A DNA stretch of 64,000 nt from Sistotremastrum niveocremeum HHB9708 (GCA_001630475.1 KV419422.1:310001-374000); one strand, 5' to 3'; positions 47,952-60,063 are shown, counted from the first letter of the stretch. Notes: generated from the letters alone by a model not told the origin. Program-made: numbers and translations.

Positions 47952-49487
47952 TCAGCGCCCGTCACGACTCATGGCGCTCCCACTATGATAAATTGGTAAC
48001 GTCTCTTGCGAACGATTGCTGAGAGTCAGAGGTTGTTGAGGCAATGGTCGTACTTTTCTTGCCGGTGCATTCGGGTCCGATTCATCGATAGCGTCCAAAT
48101 TTTTCCTCTCCTGCTTCATCAACGTGGCAATCTCGGCCGCCAATTCTCGCACATTAACATTGCTATTCGCTAGTCCTGATGAATTGGTTGGGGTTTCATT
48201 AGCCAATGGTGCGAGGGAACCTTGAGATTGATAATGAGCCATGCCTTCTGCCACAGGTGCTTGACCCGATGATGACGCTTGGGCACTTTGTGCACCTGGG
48301 GAAGGAGGTCGATAGCCCACTGGTTTTTGCATCGGAGGAGAATAAGGACCGGTATGAGGACGAGGGTCGGCGTAGAGGTCGTCGTCGTACATGGATCGCT
48401 GTCTCATACTCGATCTTGGCATGATGGGTTCGGGCTGTCGTCTTCTTGACATGTAGATGAAGAATGCAATCAGACCGATGAGGATCACTCCTCCAAGACT
48501 GCCGCCGACTGCACCGCCGACTACTGCAGCATTCGAAGACTTCGACATCGGGGTGGGTGTCGAGCTTGTGGTAGTAGATGTTGGCGAAGGGGTACTGGAT
48601 GTTGTGGTTGTTGACGAGGAGGAACTAGACGCTGAAAAGGAACCCGGAAGAGGTATGGCAGTTGGCACAGCAGTTGCTGTAGCTCCAACTCCACTGAGGA
48701 CAGCGCCCGGTGTTGCCTAGTGACAATCAGTCTGAGTAGATATTGTTGATCCATGATGACGGACCACTGGTGTTCCAGGTATAGCTTTCGCAGCTGCTCT
48801 AAAAGCAGTGTAGTTCTGATCGGTTCCTATCGGCGGATTGATAGCCCTGAAACGAAAATTGGTTCCGTTCATACTTGAGAGAATCTAAATTCATACCCAA
48901 CCATCCCAGCAGTACAATGGGATTGAGGGATGGTATTCTTGCAATAAAACCAGATGGTTTGGGTGATACTGTATGGCGTCAGCATCGAGCGACTCTAACA
49001 TCTATCAAGTCCGATCGACATACTCGGTTATTGTCAAATTCCATTGTGGCACTGGCATCCCTGCAGTCAAATTCGTGACTCCCCATGAATCGCTGTCAAA
49101 TCCGTTCGGTAGACGGGTGCATGGCGTCGAGAAATTAGATTGAGTGACTGAATGACTCCTATGTGGTGGAAGTTGAAGCGTGAGACACCGGGATGGATTG
49201 TGAGCAGTTACCTCCCGCTGAAGATGAACGTGATGATGTCTCCTTGCTGTAATATGGGCGGTTAGTGTTCAGAAGTCATTTTCTTTGTTACCGCGCACGT
49301 ACCAAGGCGCTGATCACCGGTGGGTCGTAGAAGGACCCAGTGTCGCCGACGGTGACCTGCATGACAAACTCAGGACTAATTTCAATTCATGTGGGGGCGA
49401 AAGACAAACAGTGTGTATCGCCTGAGCGGTGACTAGAGACACACAGGCAAAGGCGAACACCAACGACGAGGACCAGCGAGAAGACAT
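47952..49487 (-). CDS. Cupredoxin-like cell-surface protein
   Basis: Exons 49410-49487, 49303-49356, 49212-49246, 49024-49158, 48897-48968, 48768-48846 and 47952-48716 give 405 residues. A signal peptide (MSSRWSSSLVFAFACVSLVTAQA) is followed by a plastocyanin-like cupredoxin domain with the type-1 copper ligands His58 (RSHSVTQ), Cys110, His118 and Met123 (FYCKNTIPQSHCTAGM). A Ser/Thr-rich stalk, probably O-glycosylated, leads to a membrane helix (about 214-240) and a cytoplasmic tail. The fold is common in fungal extracellular proteins; a copper-binding, surface or signalling role is inferred. It is the complete paralogue of the gene at the left edge, with identical lengths in the first five exons. 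Confidence 0.88.
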
Positions 49488-51123
49488 GAGAGGGGAAGGA
49501 GCAAAAGCGCGATTGTTATGTTCTGCACTGGATTATGTACACTAGCGGGACGTCGGGTGACATTTCATTTATCGTTCAGGGTCAGGTCCATACATTTGCT
49601 TCTCAGACGGCGGACATGAGGTTGATCCCAACAGTTGCAATATCACCTCGATCCCTTAGCATGAGAGAAAGGCTCGCCGACTAGGAAATGGCATTGACTG
49701 AAAGTAGCATATGCCTTGGAGCTGGACGATTTAGCACCATGACGGGACCGGTGTCTTAGATCTCGAGACGGAAGTAGTAGCATAAGTCAAATCAGGTACG
49801 TCGACTCCTAAACGTATTGTCAAGGGTCTGGCCAGAACAGAATCTTAAGCGACCTTGGCAGAAGAAGCCAGCAACTCTCCGCGTTCTGAGCAATGCCAGG
49901 ATGATAGCGCCAGAAAATTCAAAAGACAACAGAGAGCCATAGAAATTCAGTTTGTTCCAACGAGATTCGAATCTGGCAGAGCTATGCTAGAAAAGGGGCG
50001 TTTCGGCAATTTCCAGACGCATCTCTTTTGTTGACACCTTTGTTGACTCGCACCAAGTTCGATCGTAATGCACACTCTGAAGAGGAGCCACTAACTAAAT
50101 ATGTCTTCGGATCTTCTGCTTTTGTGAGTAGAATTGGATCGATGAAATGGAGATCTTCCCTTAGCATCATCCCGTCGGAATTCTTGCTGTGCTCACCCCT
50201 CAATGATCGATGATCCAGGTGCTTGGCGAGCGCTCGACAGGTTCTTTAAGTGACTCTCACGAGTCACCCGGAAGCTAATCGTTCAAATTTGGAAACTGCT
50301 GAATTATTAGCGGAGCGAAATAAGAAGTGAACGAAGAGAAAAAAGGAGCCAGAGTGGGTGCCCTGAGCCTTTGTTGGCCATAGCTGAGACTGCGCCAGTC
50401 TCTCTTTGAAGGCAGATTGAGAAGGTTAGTGACTCACTCCAATAAATGTCAAACAATGCGGGAAGTCAACATCGCCGAGCGGATGAGATTTTGTCTCATC
50501 GACTCTTCAAGTTCTTTCGCACACCCGTCATGAAATTTCCCAGAGACACCAGAAAAACGATCATCTTCATTGACACGTTATTTGAAATAGGGTATATCGC
50601 CGATCGCGATAGCCCACAGATTGCATATTTTCTTTCGGGTAGCAAAGCGAGATGATATCAGAACTAATAATATCAGTGGATGGATCTCGAACGCCAACCG
50701 CAATGAAAGTCTTGATAGCAGGTAAGAATGTTCTGAATGATTTTAATGCACAGCCATGGTCGTATCAAACGTCTCACTACAAGGTACATGTAATAAACTA
50801 CAGTGTAGCTTCGTGATCTGAATCCGAAACGGCCTTCAAGTTGATGGTCGGATCTGCTCTTCCGCCATCACGGCCATCGCCCACTTCTCAGCTACCCAAA
50901 CCTAGCGCTCAGCTCTTCCAAGAAGCCGACAACGGACCCCAACGTCCGAGCATCCGTGAGTCTTACTAAAATACGAACTTGGCAATGCGAAAGGAGTATC
51001 CGGCAAACGCCGTCGCTGCTTTGCCCTTATTTACCAAAGCCTTCTTCATCAAATCACTCAGTCACTCACCGTCACGCGCTCGTTTCTGGTTTCTGTTTCG
51101 CTCTTGCCTCTTATGAAGACACG
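49488..51123. other. Long intergenic region, no supported gene
   Basis: About 1.6 kb. Only isolated ORFs of 60-75 codons occur with no family features. It may be degraded mobile DNA or long promoters; I can support neither. Confidence 0.4.
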
Positions 51124-52583
51124 ATGTCCGCTGTTCTGAATATACATGCGGAAGCTTCGCCTATGACTTTCGCCGAGCCGGACGCTGATGATCGGAGTGG
51201 GGAGGATATGGAACGGGCTGAAGCTGAAGAGAGGATTCGACGCGCACGCACGGGCACTGGCAGTTCGGAAGATGGGAAGAGTGTTCCACCGAGTCCGGCT
51301 TTGACTCGTGTAACGACGAACGACAGTGAGAGTCGAAAATCTGCAGCGACAGCTCTGGATGAAGACCGAGACCGAGGCTTGCACGCGGAGAAGGACCATC
51401 AACATCAACGTTCGCGGAGACATTCAGACGATAGAGTCAGTTTGGGGGAGATACTCGAGATAGAGGCGGAAAAGGAGCCTGAGGAACATTGGCCATTGGA
51501 AAAGGCGGATCTTGATCAACACGTGGATACGGACCTGGACATGGATACGGATGTGGATGTGGATGGGATGAAGATGCGCGAGAGGCCGGTCGAGCATCCG
51601 CTCAAGTTCGAGGTGACTGGGACTCGGACACCGCCGCGGCCTATCAACACACCGTTGCCTGCCTCAGAGCACGAGGGCCCAGGGCGAACAGACTCGTTCG
51701 ACCAGCGGAAAGACAAGAAAGAAGCGTGAGTCCTAGCGCTTTTCGGTTTCGTCGCACTATTCTCTTGTTCCTTCTTTGATTCCAACTTTAATTTCGGAAC
51801 TTTGTTTGATCGAACTGAGTCATCGCTAATCCCGGATTTATTCCCTTGCAGGTTCAGTCTGCCAATGTCTCAACCGCAACCGCCTCGTTCGTCGTACTAC
51901 TACGGTCCGCCAGCTGATGATTCCGCGTTTGGGACCGAGCCCATGGGCACGATTGGGACGCATTATCCACGGGAAATTATCCGTGTCGAGCGCGATTATG
52001 AGAGCGGTGAACTATGCCAGTAAGTAGCGAGCGGCCCACTCTTTCTCCCCCGAGCGCTCATACTGAGGCACCTTCTTTTCTTTTTCGTTCCGGTTGCAAG
52101 GTTCGCTACCGCCTATCCGTTAGAATTGGAAGGTCGAGTAAGCTTCATCGCCTTTTCTTCCCGCCCCAAGTTGTGCGGCGAAGCTCAAGCGTGTTTCGGT
52201 TGACAGATCACCCCAACCGAGTTTCTGGAATCGATCAATGCCATTAACGAAATCTTGATTTCGGCACATAGCACTTTGGCGGCGTTTGTGGACAACACGG
52301 TCGCAGTTCTCACCCTCTATATCTCCAACCTGTTCTGGACCACTCAATATGATAGAGTGAGGGATTTTTGTTGATTCTGGGATTCGAGAAGCTCACGAGA
52401 AGCAGTCGATGAAACGACTGGCAGGGTTGATCGACGAGTTGAATGCTCAAACGTTCAACCCTCGAGGACTGAACATCCTGTGGCCACGACGAGTGGCGTT
52501 CTTGTTTCTGGAGATAGAGTACTATGTGCGTATTTGGCTTTATTTGATGGACTTGAGCCAATGCTCACGCTCGTTTGCAGTGA
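51124..52583 (+). CDS. ERF4: Erf4/Golgin-A7-type palmitoyltransferase subunit
   Basis: Accessory subunit of the DHHC enzyme Erf2 that palmitoylates Ras at the ER/Golgi. Exons 51124-51725, 51852-52019, 52101-52137, 52207-52356, 52400-52525 and 52581-52583 give 361 residues. The first 230 are charged and disordered. The Erf4 domain starts IIRVERDYESGELCQF and continues YPLELEGRITPTEFLESIN, LNAQTFNPRGLNILWPRR and FLFLEIEYY, the whole length of human GOLGA7. The last exon holds only the stop codon. Keeping the last intron would instead add a 45-odd residue tail. Upstream in-frame ATG at 50956 gives a less plausible longer start. Confidence 0.87.
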
Positions 52584-53250
52584 TACTTGTGGAGTTGAAC
52601 GTGTATTTATTCTCGAGGGTACGCATTTGGTATAATGGCAATAATCCGACAAATCAGCTGGTTGATCGTATGGACTGTTCCCACGAGGAATGGTGCGGCC
52701 AATGAGGGGATTCGAGGGGGCGTGGCGAGGGTGGTTGCGGTCTGAGAACGAGGGTTTCTTGGGTGAGAGGGTGAATTGTAGGGGGCATCGGCCTTGATGA
52801 ACAGGGGGCGTCGGTGAAGCTAAAATCGCGCAAAAAGAGGGATTTCTGAGTCAGGCAGCGAAGTGGGCAGGGTCCGAGTTGCGACCGAAGCGATGGCCCC
52901 ACTGTTGTGCGACGGCGCCTGGGAGCGCGAGCAGACAAGGTTGAAGGCGATAAGCTTGCGGTGAGAACGCGAATGTCGGGTTAGGCGTTGAGTTTGGTGG
53001 GGAGAGTGATTGGGTGATCAGGTGATCAAGTAAGGCACGCTGATTAGAGTTGATCGGAATGATCATGGCAGAGAGAAGAGCGGGGAGCACTCGAAGGCGG
53101 CGGGCGCAGATCACCGATTTCCTAATGGAGAAAGTCGGTTCACAACAATTTCGCTTTGCAATCGTTTCATTCTGCGCTGCTCTTGTGCGGCGACATTATT
53201 GCTGAGACTGAGTCGACTCGCAGCCACACTGCGGCTATTCAGAAATGCGC

Positions 53251-53335
53251 AGAAATATTCAGAAAATATTCCAAAAATATTCCAGAAAAGGCAGAAATAA
53301 TGTCACAAATAATACCAAAAATAATACCCGTGACT
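53251..53335. repeat. Short AT-rich tandem repeat
   Basis: Three or four degenerate copies of an 11-12 base unit close to GAAAATATTCC, followed by copies of AATAATACC. It lies about 400-480 bases upstream of the AP-1 start. The GAA..TTC spacing does not fit a heat-shock element exactly. Confidence 0.55.
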
Positions 53336-53337
53336 CA
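53331..53337. promoter_or_regulatory. AP-1/Gcn4-type box TGACTCA
   Basis: Consensus bZIP site 390 bases upstream of the start of the AP-1 factor gene. Possible autoregulation; the match is only 7 bases, so chance cannot be excluded. Confidence 0.3.
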
Positions 53338-53726
53338 GACACCAGATCGTGCATGCATCGTCTTATTGTCGTCGCAATGCAGCGCGTCCGCGAGGGCAGC
53401 CCCGGACGCAGCGTCGAGATCAAGTGGCAGCGTCGGAGGTAACCGGAATGGCCAGAATAGGCGAGACTTCGGAGCAAGAGTGGATTTCAAGCTCCGCTCC
53501 AAAATGGAAGGCGCGGGAATCACTCGACAGTGAGACAGGATTTCTCTTGCCGCCCACCTCTTTCTCCCTTCCACCGTCAACTCTGCGAGCGACCGACGAC
53601 GACGACACCCCGCTCCTTGCAACGACCGCGACCCCATTCTCGCCCCCGACGCACAACGCAGCAGCCGCGACGTCTCCATCAACGCTTGCTTACTCATCTG
53701 CTAACGAGCACTCTCAGTTGCCTCAA

Positions 53727-55763
53727 ATGACGACCTACAATCTGAACCAGTCCTGGGACCTTACCAGTCCACCCTCGCTGCCTTCCCTCCCCGACGACGA
53801 CTTTCTTGCACTTCTCCAGAAGCAGTTTGTCGCCAACAACCCCACCACAATCGACTTTGCACCCTTTGGCACAAAGTCGCTCCAGCAAGTACCGAACAGT
53901 GCAAATCCCCAGTCGCTCAGCCACTTACCGATAACGACTAACAACACGCCCCCACTCACCGACTCGAGTCCCAGTCCGCCCAGCGCAGACAATACCAGCG
54001 GTGTGGAGCGGGCAAATAGGAGGAACTCGGGTGGCGTCACCAGCCAATGGTTGGACGGGGGGAATCGGAACGACGAAGACGCACTGAAACGCAAGGCGAG
54101 TACAGACGAGTCCGATGACGACGACGACGACGGTCAACCTAGCCACAAGTCCCAGCATCTCGACAGAGGTACGTCACGTGTTCCATCCCCGCTATCTCGC
54201 CTTACCATCTTTTCCTTTTCCGGCAGTCAATTCATCCAGGAAGGCCGCTTCAAGGCGTAAAAGCTCCGGCAACCCTGCTGCAGACGAATCTCGTCTTCTC
54301 AAGCGCAAAGAGCAAAACAGAGCGGCCCAGAGAGCCTTCAGAGAACGCAAGGAACGGCATGTCAAAGACGTGAGTTTTCAAAAATATTATTTTTAAAGAG
54401 AAATCGGCGTCTAACCGGGCATCAGCTCGAGGACAGGGTGGCTGCGCTAGAATCAAGAAACGAATCGACACAGGCAGAGAACGAAAACCTGCGTGACCTT
54501 CTCCAGCGCTTGCAGTCTGAGAATTTGCTCTTGAAACGCTCTGCCTTCACCTTCACCGTGCCCCCGGGATCAACTTCAGTTCCACATCCTGGGTACGATT
54601 GACCATATCCGACCCAGTGAACCATTATCCTGACTAATATTCAGTGCTGCCCCGTCTGGTAACGGTGATTCGAACCCTCACAGTGCTGCTGATTCGCCGC
54701 CTGACTCTCAAAGACCGATGAATCTCGTCTCTAACATGTCTAGCACAGGGGCCAGCTTGTCATCGAGTTCTTCGCGCGACTCGCCAAGTTCTTTGTTCGA
54801 GGAGCCATATCCTGATATGCGGTTGTACTCTACCCCGAGTACCGTGTCTGATAATTCACCAAAAAGTCTGCTTCCTCATGAACAGTCATTCACTGCTGGT
54901 GGTGCTAACCCTCAATACCGTCAAGGGAATTGGTCGCATGTTGGTTCACCGCGCGAGGAGCATCCTCCCGTCCAGATGCCATTCACCATCATCTCCTCGA
55001 ATCCCATGTACATGTCGTATCGGGAACCTTCTTCAGCAGGGTATTCGCCTTATGGAGACATGAACCTAGTCTCTCCTCATTCATACACGCACGAACCTCC
55101 ATCGCGGTCATCACAACCTCTACCCTCGCCACCCATCTTGCATCCCGCTTCTGCCGGTCCTTCTCAGGCTCCTGGACCTTCCGATCTCGGGCTTTTCAGT
55201 TCGCCTGATGTTCACATGTCGTCAGCGCAGTCACCTCAATATGGTGACTTTGCGAGCTTCACGTTCAGCCCTCTGAGCGGAGTTGGCGGAGGACCAACGT
55301 CTCCTGGGTTAGACGACCTGTTCGGAGGACAATTCAACAACCTCGTTCCGTTCTCGCCATTCCAGGATGCCCTCTCCCCCGTATCACATCCGAGCTCCTC
55401 CAGCAAACCTTCACCGCCGGGAGAGAAGGGCCATGATCAGTCTGGCTGTCCTAAAGATAAGGACGAGCTCGCTCGCACGATCTCTGCACAAGGTCCTTCG
55501 ACCTTTGCTCCCAGCGGGGGTGGACAACAACGGATGAACGACGCGCATATGAATCTCGGTGATGGACAGTACAAAGTGAGCAAGTGACCGATCAAGTTCT
55601 CGAACCGCTCTGACGGCTTCTGTGTTGCGTTCAGCCGGACTGTGACATCTCTGGTCTCTGCACTGAATTCGCCGCAAAAGCACGTTGTGACCAAGCGCAG
55701 GCTCAGGCTCAGGCCCAGGCCCAAGCTCAGGCGCAGCAACAACAACAGCAAGGGCAGGCATAA
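53727..55763 (+). CDS. YAP1: AP-1-like bZIP transcription factor (Yap1/Pap1 type)
   Basis: Oxidative-stress transcription factor. Exons 53727-54168, 54227-54369, 54426-54592, 54645-55575 and 55635-55763 give 603 residues. The basic region is KRKEQNRAAQRAFRERKER (about 173-191), the fungal Yap/Pap signature, followed by a leucine zipper to about 232. The C-terminal Cys-rich domain is recognisable as CPKDKDELARTISAQGPSTFAP (Cys519) and CDISGLCTEFAAKARC (Cys564, 570, 579), where redox control and nuclear export reside in Yap1/Pap1. There is no other Cys in the protein. The C-terminus is an Ala-Gln repeat with poly-Gln instead of the usual end of the domain. Start chosen at MTTYNLNQSW because SLPDDDFLALLQKQF is near the N-terminus in relatives; an in-frame longer start exists. 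Confidence 0.9.
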
Positions 55764-56268
55764 GGGATCATAGCCGCGACAGTCCTTCCCATGCACGCTT
55801 CAGCCGGTGTGTATATATGCACCTTAATGTTGCCTGCTATAGAGGTTGAAGCCGCGTACGGAGGTCATTCACGGCGGTGCAGACCGCACTGAAATCTGTC
55901 CATATCCCCTCAGAAAGAGATGCCAATTGCATCTCAGCAAGGCAGGCCAATCAAGGCCAGCGCCCGCTCCGGGCTCACGTCTTTGCTTTGCGCTCCCCAA
56001 TCGTCTCTGCATCTTGTACATTATTATCGCAACGTCTCCTTTTGGTTTTTCTAGTGTTGTTTTCGTTCAACGACCTCGTATCCATGATGACATCTCTCTC
56101 TCCCTTGGCAATCCTTGTAATTCTTTACTTTATTATTGGAATCCCGATTCTGTTTTCTTTTCCTTTGTCCTGGCTCTGCGTTACTGGTTTATATTACTTG
56201 CATGTAAAATTAATACAGGCAATCCAGTTTCACTTGAAATCTAATCGTAAGGGTAAAAGGTGGGAAGA
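55764..56268. other. Convergent 3' region, AP-1 and GET3
   Basis: About 500 bases. Two overlapping frames of 130 codons are present but T-rich and featureless; I read it as 3' untranslated sequence. Confidence 0.45.
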
Positions 56269-57754
56269 TCACTGCTCTTCTGGAGGGATGTAGGGTACGA
56301 CGAGCATCTTGCTGAACTCTTTCAGCTTCTCCGGCCCACGAACTTCTTCCGTGAGAAGCGGTAGTCTGATGATGTGGAAGAATTCGTCGTAGAGTTCGTG
56401 GGCTTCATTCAGGTACTTCTGTTGCATCTTGTGACGCACGTTGCAGTGCTCGCAGTTTGCACCTAGGCGTTATGTGTTAGGATATATCTTTACCACAAAA
56501 ATATTTAAAACATACTTTTCTTCGGGAATAGTAGCTGATTAACCACGATGTTGTGCGTGTCAATCTCATAAGCCGTCAATTCCTGCACGAGACGCTCCGT
56601 CTCGTACAAAGAAAGGAACTCGGAGATACAAACGCAGATGAACGTCGTCTTTTCCTGTTCGTCCGAAGTGAAAAGGCATATACGTCACTGGCGAGTCATT
56701 GCAAGGCACAAGCGAATAAGCGTACGGGATCCTTAAACTGTGTATTCACTTCCGTAATGACTTCGCGCATCGCTTCGAGTTTCGCGAACATGTCTTCTTG
56801 TGAACTGGCGGGACCTCCCATCATTGATGTCATCTTGGAGCAGAGACCGGAGTGAGTATTAGGAGTAGGGCACCAGATCGACGGAGAGTGTGATCGAGGG
56901 GCAGGCGGGAGTGGAGGCGTACCTGGTTGAGCATAGGTCCGAAGCGTCCGCCCAGTGCGCTCAGCTTTCCTAATGCCTTTTCTAAGACCGACGGGAATGA
57001 GAGGAAGCGGAGGGTATGGCCTGTCGGCGCAGTGTCGAATACGATGACGGAATATTGCATTGACTTGACGTGTCTACAGCATCATCGTAGCAATGGTCAG
57101 TCGAGTCGAAGCTCGCTAGGTCGGTTAATGCTACGCACTTCATAATTTCCGCAAAGCCCATCGCCTCGTCTACACCCGGAATCGCAAATGCCAGGTCTTG
57201 CATCATGCCACCCATGACTCCGTTTTGATCCGCTATATAGTAATTAATGAGAGGAAGAAGCGTTATAATGGCTGAAATCGACTGACATTGCTCGACCATT
57301 TCTTGGAGCGAACTCGTCGGATCGATCTCCATTGCATACAAATTATCAAAGCTGTTCACTTTCGTTGCATCCTTTGAGAATTTCTGACCGAATGCATCTG
57401 AGAGGTTGTGTGCGGGATCGGTGGACTAGGGCATAGAATGATCATCTTCAGTGTGAATGGCCTGACGTCAGACGCTTCCTGCACATACAATGAGCAGCAC
57501 GGATTCACGACATGTTGCCAGTTGTATTGCCAGTGAACATGATGTTGTCGTCTTTCCTGGTCAGAGAACAAGAATTCAGGAATTGCTGTAGACGTGTTCC
57601 GCAGTGTACGCACCAACGCCTCCCTTACCACCTATAATCGCATTAGATAGGTTATCAAGACTGAATGCATAGAGCCATTACCGCAGAATATCCATTTCAG
57701 GGATTTTTGGTCGAGAACGTTTTGAAGAGTTGGGGGAAGTAATTCGTCGGACAT
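56269..57754 (-). CDS. GET3: GET3/ArsA-type ATPase
   Basis: Cytosolic ATPase that delivers tail-anchored proteins to the ER. Nine exons: 57682-57754, 57614-57631, 57489-57556, 57287-57425, 57139-57232, 56923-57073, 56726-56833, 56516-56654 and 56269-56462, giving 327 residues. The deviant P-loop GKGGVGKT (26-33) is split over three exons, the middle one only 18 bases. Switch [13 protein letters not shown], switch [16 protein letters not shown] and the zinc-binding CEHC (267-270) that makes the dimer are present. Length and motifs match yeast Get3. The start codon is only 80 bases from that of the divergent SRP68 gene. Confidence 0.95.
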
Positions 57755-57834
57755 TGGGTTAGAACAGGGTGGGCGTCAGTCTGATCGACACTCGCGCGTC
57801 CCTTCAGCTTCATCTCACCGAACGTCCTGGAAGC
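57755..57834. promoter_or_regulatory. Bidirectional promoter GET3/SRP68
   Basis: 80 bases separate the two start codons, so the promoters must overlap. No TATA box is evident. Both products act in protein targeting to the ER. Confidence 0.6.
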
Positions 57835-59904
57835 ATGGCGAACATTTCTATTCGTCGTAAGTACCTCGAGTTCAATCTATGATATGAATACTGATTATTC
57901 TTGTCATAGCCTTGCTTTTGGCTAACGAAGAACGCAATGCCTATGGTCTCCGATACAATGACAACACCCGGTACAGGTATGGAGCTGGTCGATGAAGTCA
58001 CTTTCAACATGCTCAATTCCAAGCAGAAAGCACTGCGCAAATAAGGTCCATCGCCTGCGGTCTACTCTGAAGATTACCCATGGAAAAGGACGAGACTTCA
58101 AACAACTTCCAACCATCTCTCCAGAAAATGCAAAAGACGGCCAGTCAGTCCTGATGGTATTCTGTTGGATCCCCAAAAGCCTCACAAATTTACAGCCTTC
58201 AACTGTTTCTATTTGAGACGGAAAGACTCTACGCCTACTCCAACGAGCTGGCGGCTGAAAGCCTAGAAGATGACGAAGCTAAAGCCCGCCGGCGAGGGCT
58301 TGCCAAACATCGACGCTCCCTATCATGGGCACAGAAACTTCTATCGCTCTGCCAAGATATAAAGAATATCTCCGCTGGAGATCTCATCGAATCCCACGTC
58401 TACGTCCTCATTCTCGTCGGACGTCTACACTTCAAACGATACGAATTTAGCGATGCCCTGGAGCATTTTGCAGTCGCCTATGAGCTTCTCCGAATCCTCG
58501 CCTCTCATTCCCTGTCCTCTCGCGATCAAGCACTTGCCAACGTCTTCATTGACGAGATATCTCCGGAGATCAGATACAGCGCTCACGAACTAGGTCGCGA
58601 AAAAGCCTACGACATCGAGGGCATCGTGGATGAAATCTCCCCCAAGTGCCGCACAAAATTAGTGGCAAATTATACGGAGTTGGTCGCTTCCTATCAGAAG
58701 GAGATAGCCAAGGCTGCTGGCGGCGAAAAGAGGAGACTTCAACCTGTTCTTTGGGAAGGCCAAGAAGTTCCGATTCGAAATCCTGAACTGGTGGATGTGT
58801 TCCTCAAAGTCCAGGATGCTCAGGCCCAGAAAGTTGCGAAACTGGCTAGTGAGGACAAAAAGAAGAACTCACGAAGTCGTGTCGCCGTCTTCGATGCGCT
58901 TCTCAATGCATGGTCCGATGCAGAAGACGTCTCTAGGAAACTAGTAGAGGCCCAACAGGTCAGCAATCTAATGACCAGTTTAAATACCATTTTACTGACT
59001 CATTTTCAAGCCTGGAGGAGCAACCTCGACTACGAGCGTTGCAGGCACCAGAGACATACATTTTGTCCACAATTATATCGTCTTCCAACTTCTGGCTCAA
59101 CGCACAGAGCGCGATCTCCTCATCGTCAACGCTCTTGTTGCACACTCCACTCCTCCGACTCACGGAACTTCCGGAGTTAAGGATTCTGCCCCGGTTGATG
59201 GAAGATTAAATCCAGCACTCGTTAAGCTACTCGACACGATCTCACAATCGTTGAATCAGATGCGCACGCTCAGCGTGGTCGACGAGAGTGCTGATTTAGC
59301 GACCGAGTTGGATGCCAGAATTCTGTACACGAAAGCGTGGAGGTTCGTCCCTGCATATAATGTGATCCATTTGCGAATGTTCACGCTCTCTCTTAGATGT
59401 CTATATCTAGCTCGTGCTTATGCTGTAGTCCCTCTTCGCCAATACGGAGAGGCGTTGGCTCTCACACAGCGTGCTCATATACATCTTCGGGAAGCGACAT
59501 CGCTGCTATCTCTGTCAGATAGCGGCACGGAACGACATAGTGCAGTATCATTCTATGCTCTGTCGCAGAAAGACGTTGAACGGCTGGAAGCCGACTTCGA
59601 AGCGGATGAGCTCAGATACAAAACGGACTGGTTCGCTTATAACGGCGGAGTCCTTCAGAGTGCGGATGGAGCCGGCGGAAAGCCCAAGAAGCCGTTGTTC
59701 TTTGACATCGCTCTCAACTATGTCGACTTGGATATGAACCGACTGAGAGAGCGGGCCGGAAAAGTATCGACTGCGAAATCGGCGTCCGCTCCGTCAGCGA
59801 CGCAGACCAAGCATGATGCAATCAAAGAAGAAAAGCCTGAACCAGAGCAGCCTGCTCAGTCTACCTTGAGTAGCTTGCTCGGTGGATGGTGGGGCAGGAA
59901 ATAA
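57835..59904 (+). CDS. SRP68: Signal recognition particle subunit SRP68
   Basis: Subunit that binds SRP RNA with SRP72 in co-translational ER targeting. Exons 57835-57856, 57910-57976, 58027-58143, 58196-58958, 59011-59342 and 59397-59904 give 602 residues, normal for fungi. Landmarks: NAYGLRYNDNTRYRKHC, NKVHRLRSTLKITHGKGRDF (RNA-binding region), LFLFETERLYAYSNELA, KLLDTISQSLNQM and the C-terminal DIALNYVDLD near residue 540. The first exon is only 22 bases. Acceptors at 58026 and 59010 were selected because they alone rebuild conserved blocks in frame. Confidence 0.92.
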
Positions 59905-60063
59905 GTTCAGCATGTGCATATTAGTACAGGTTAATATATATAAATATATCAGTGTCCGTGTCCGTGTCCTCCCTCGATTCGGTTGGGTTGACCATGCAAA
60001 ATTGCAAACAATAGAGGATCATCGTATAAACTAAAATATGTTCAGGTTGGAATCACCAAGAGA

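Larger units (their letters stand above)
52584..53726. other. Intergenic, upstream of AP-1 gene
   Basis: About 1.1 kb. Contains an AT-rich tandem repeat (53251-53335) and a TGACTCA box (53331-53337). Open frames upstream of 53727 continue in frame into the AP-1 gene from 53349 but look like untranslated leader in composition. A minus-strand frame at 52851-53114 has no support. Confidence 0.45.

Noticed and set aside
49960-49985. Possible B-box (GATTCGAATC) of a tRNA
   Set aside because: No A-box or cloverleaf can be built around it.
52851-53114. 87-codon minus-strand frame
   Set aside because: Low-complexity composition and no recognisable features.
53251-53290. Heat-shock element array
   Set aside because: GAA and TTC units are spaced by three or four bases instead of two.
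55846-56293. Two overlapping plus-strand frames of about 135 codons
   Set aside because: T-rich, featureless and partly antisense to the GET3 last exon.
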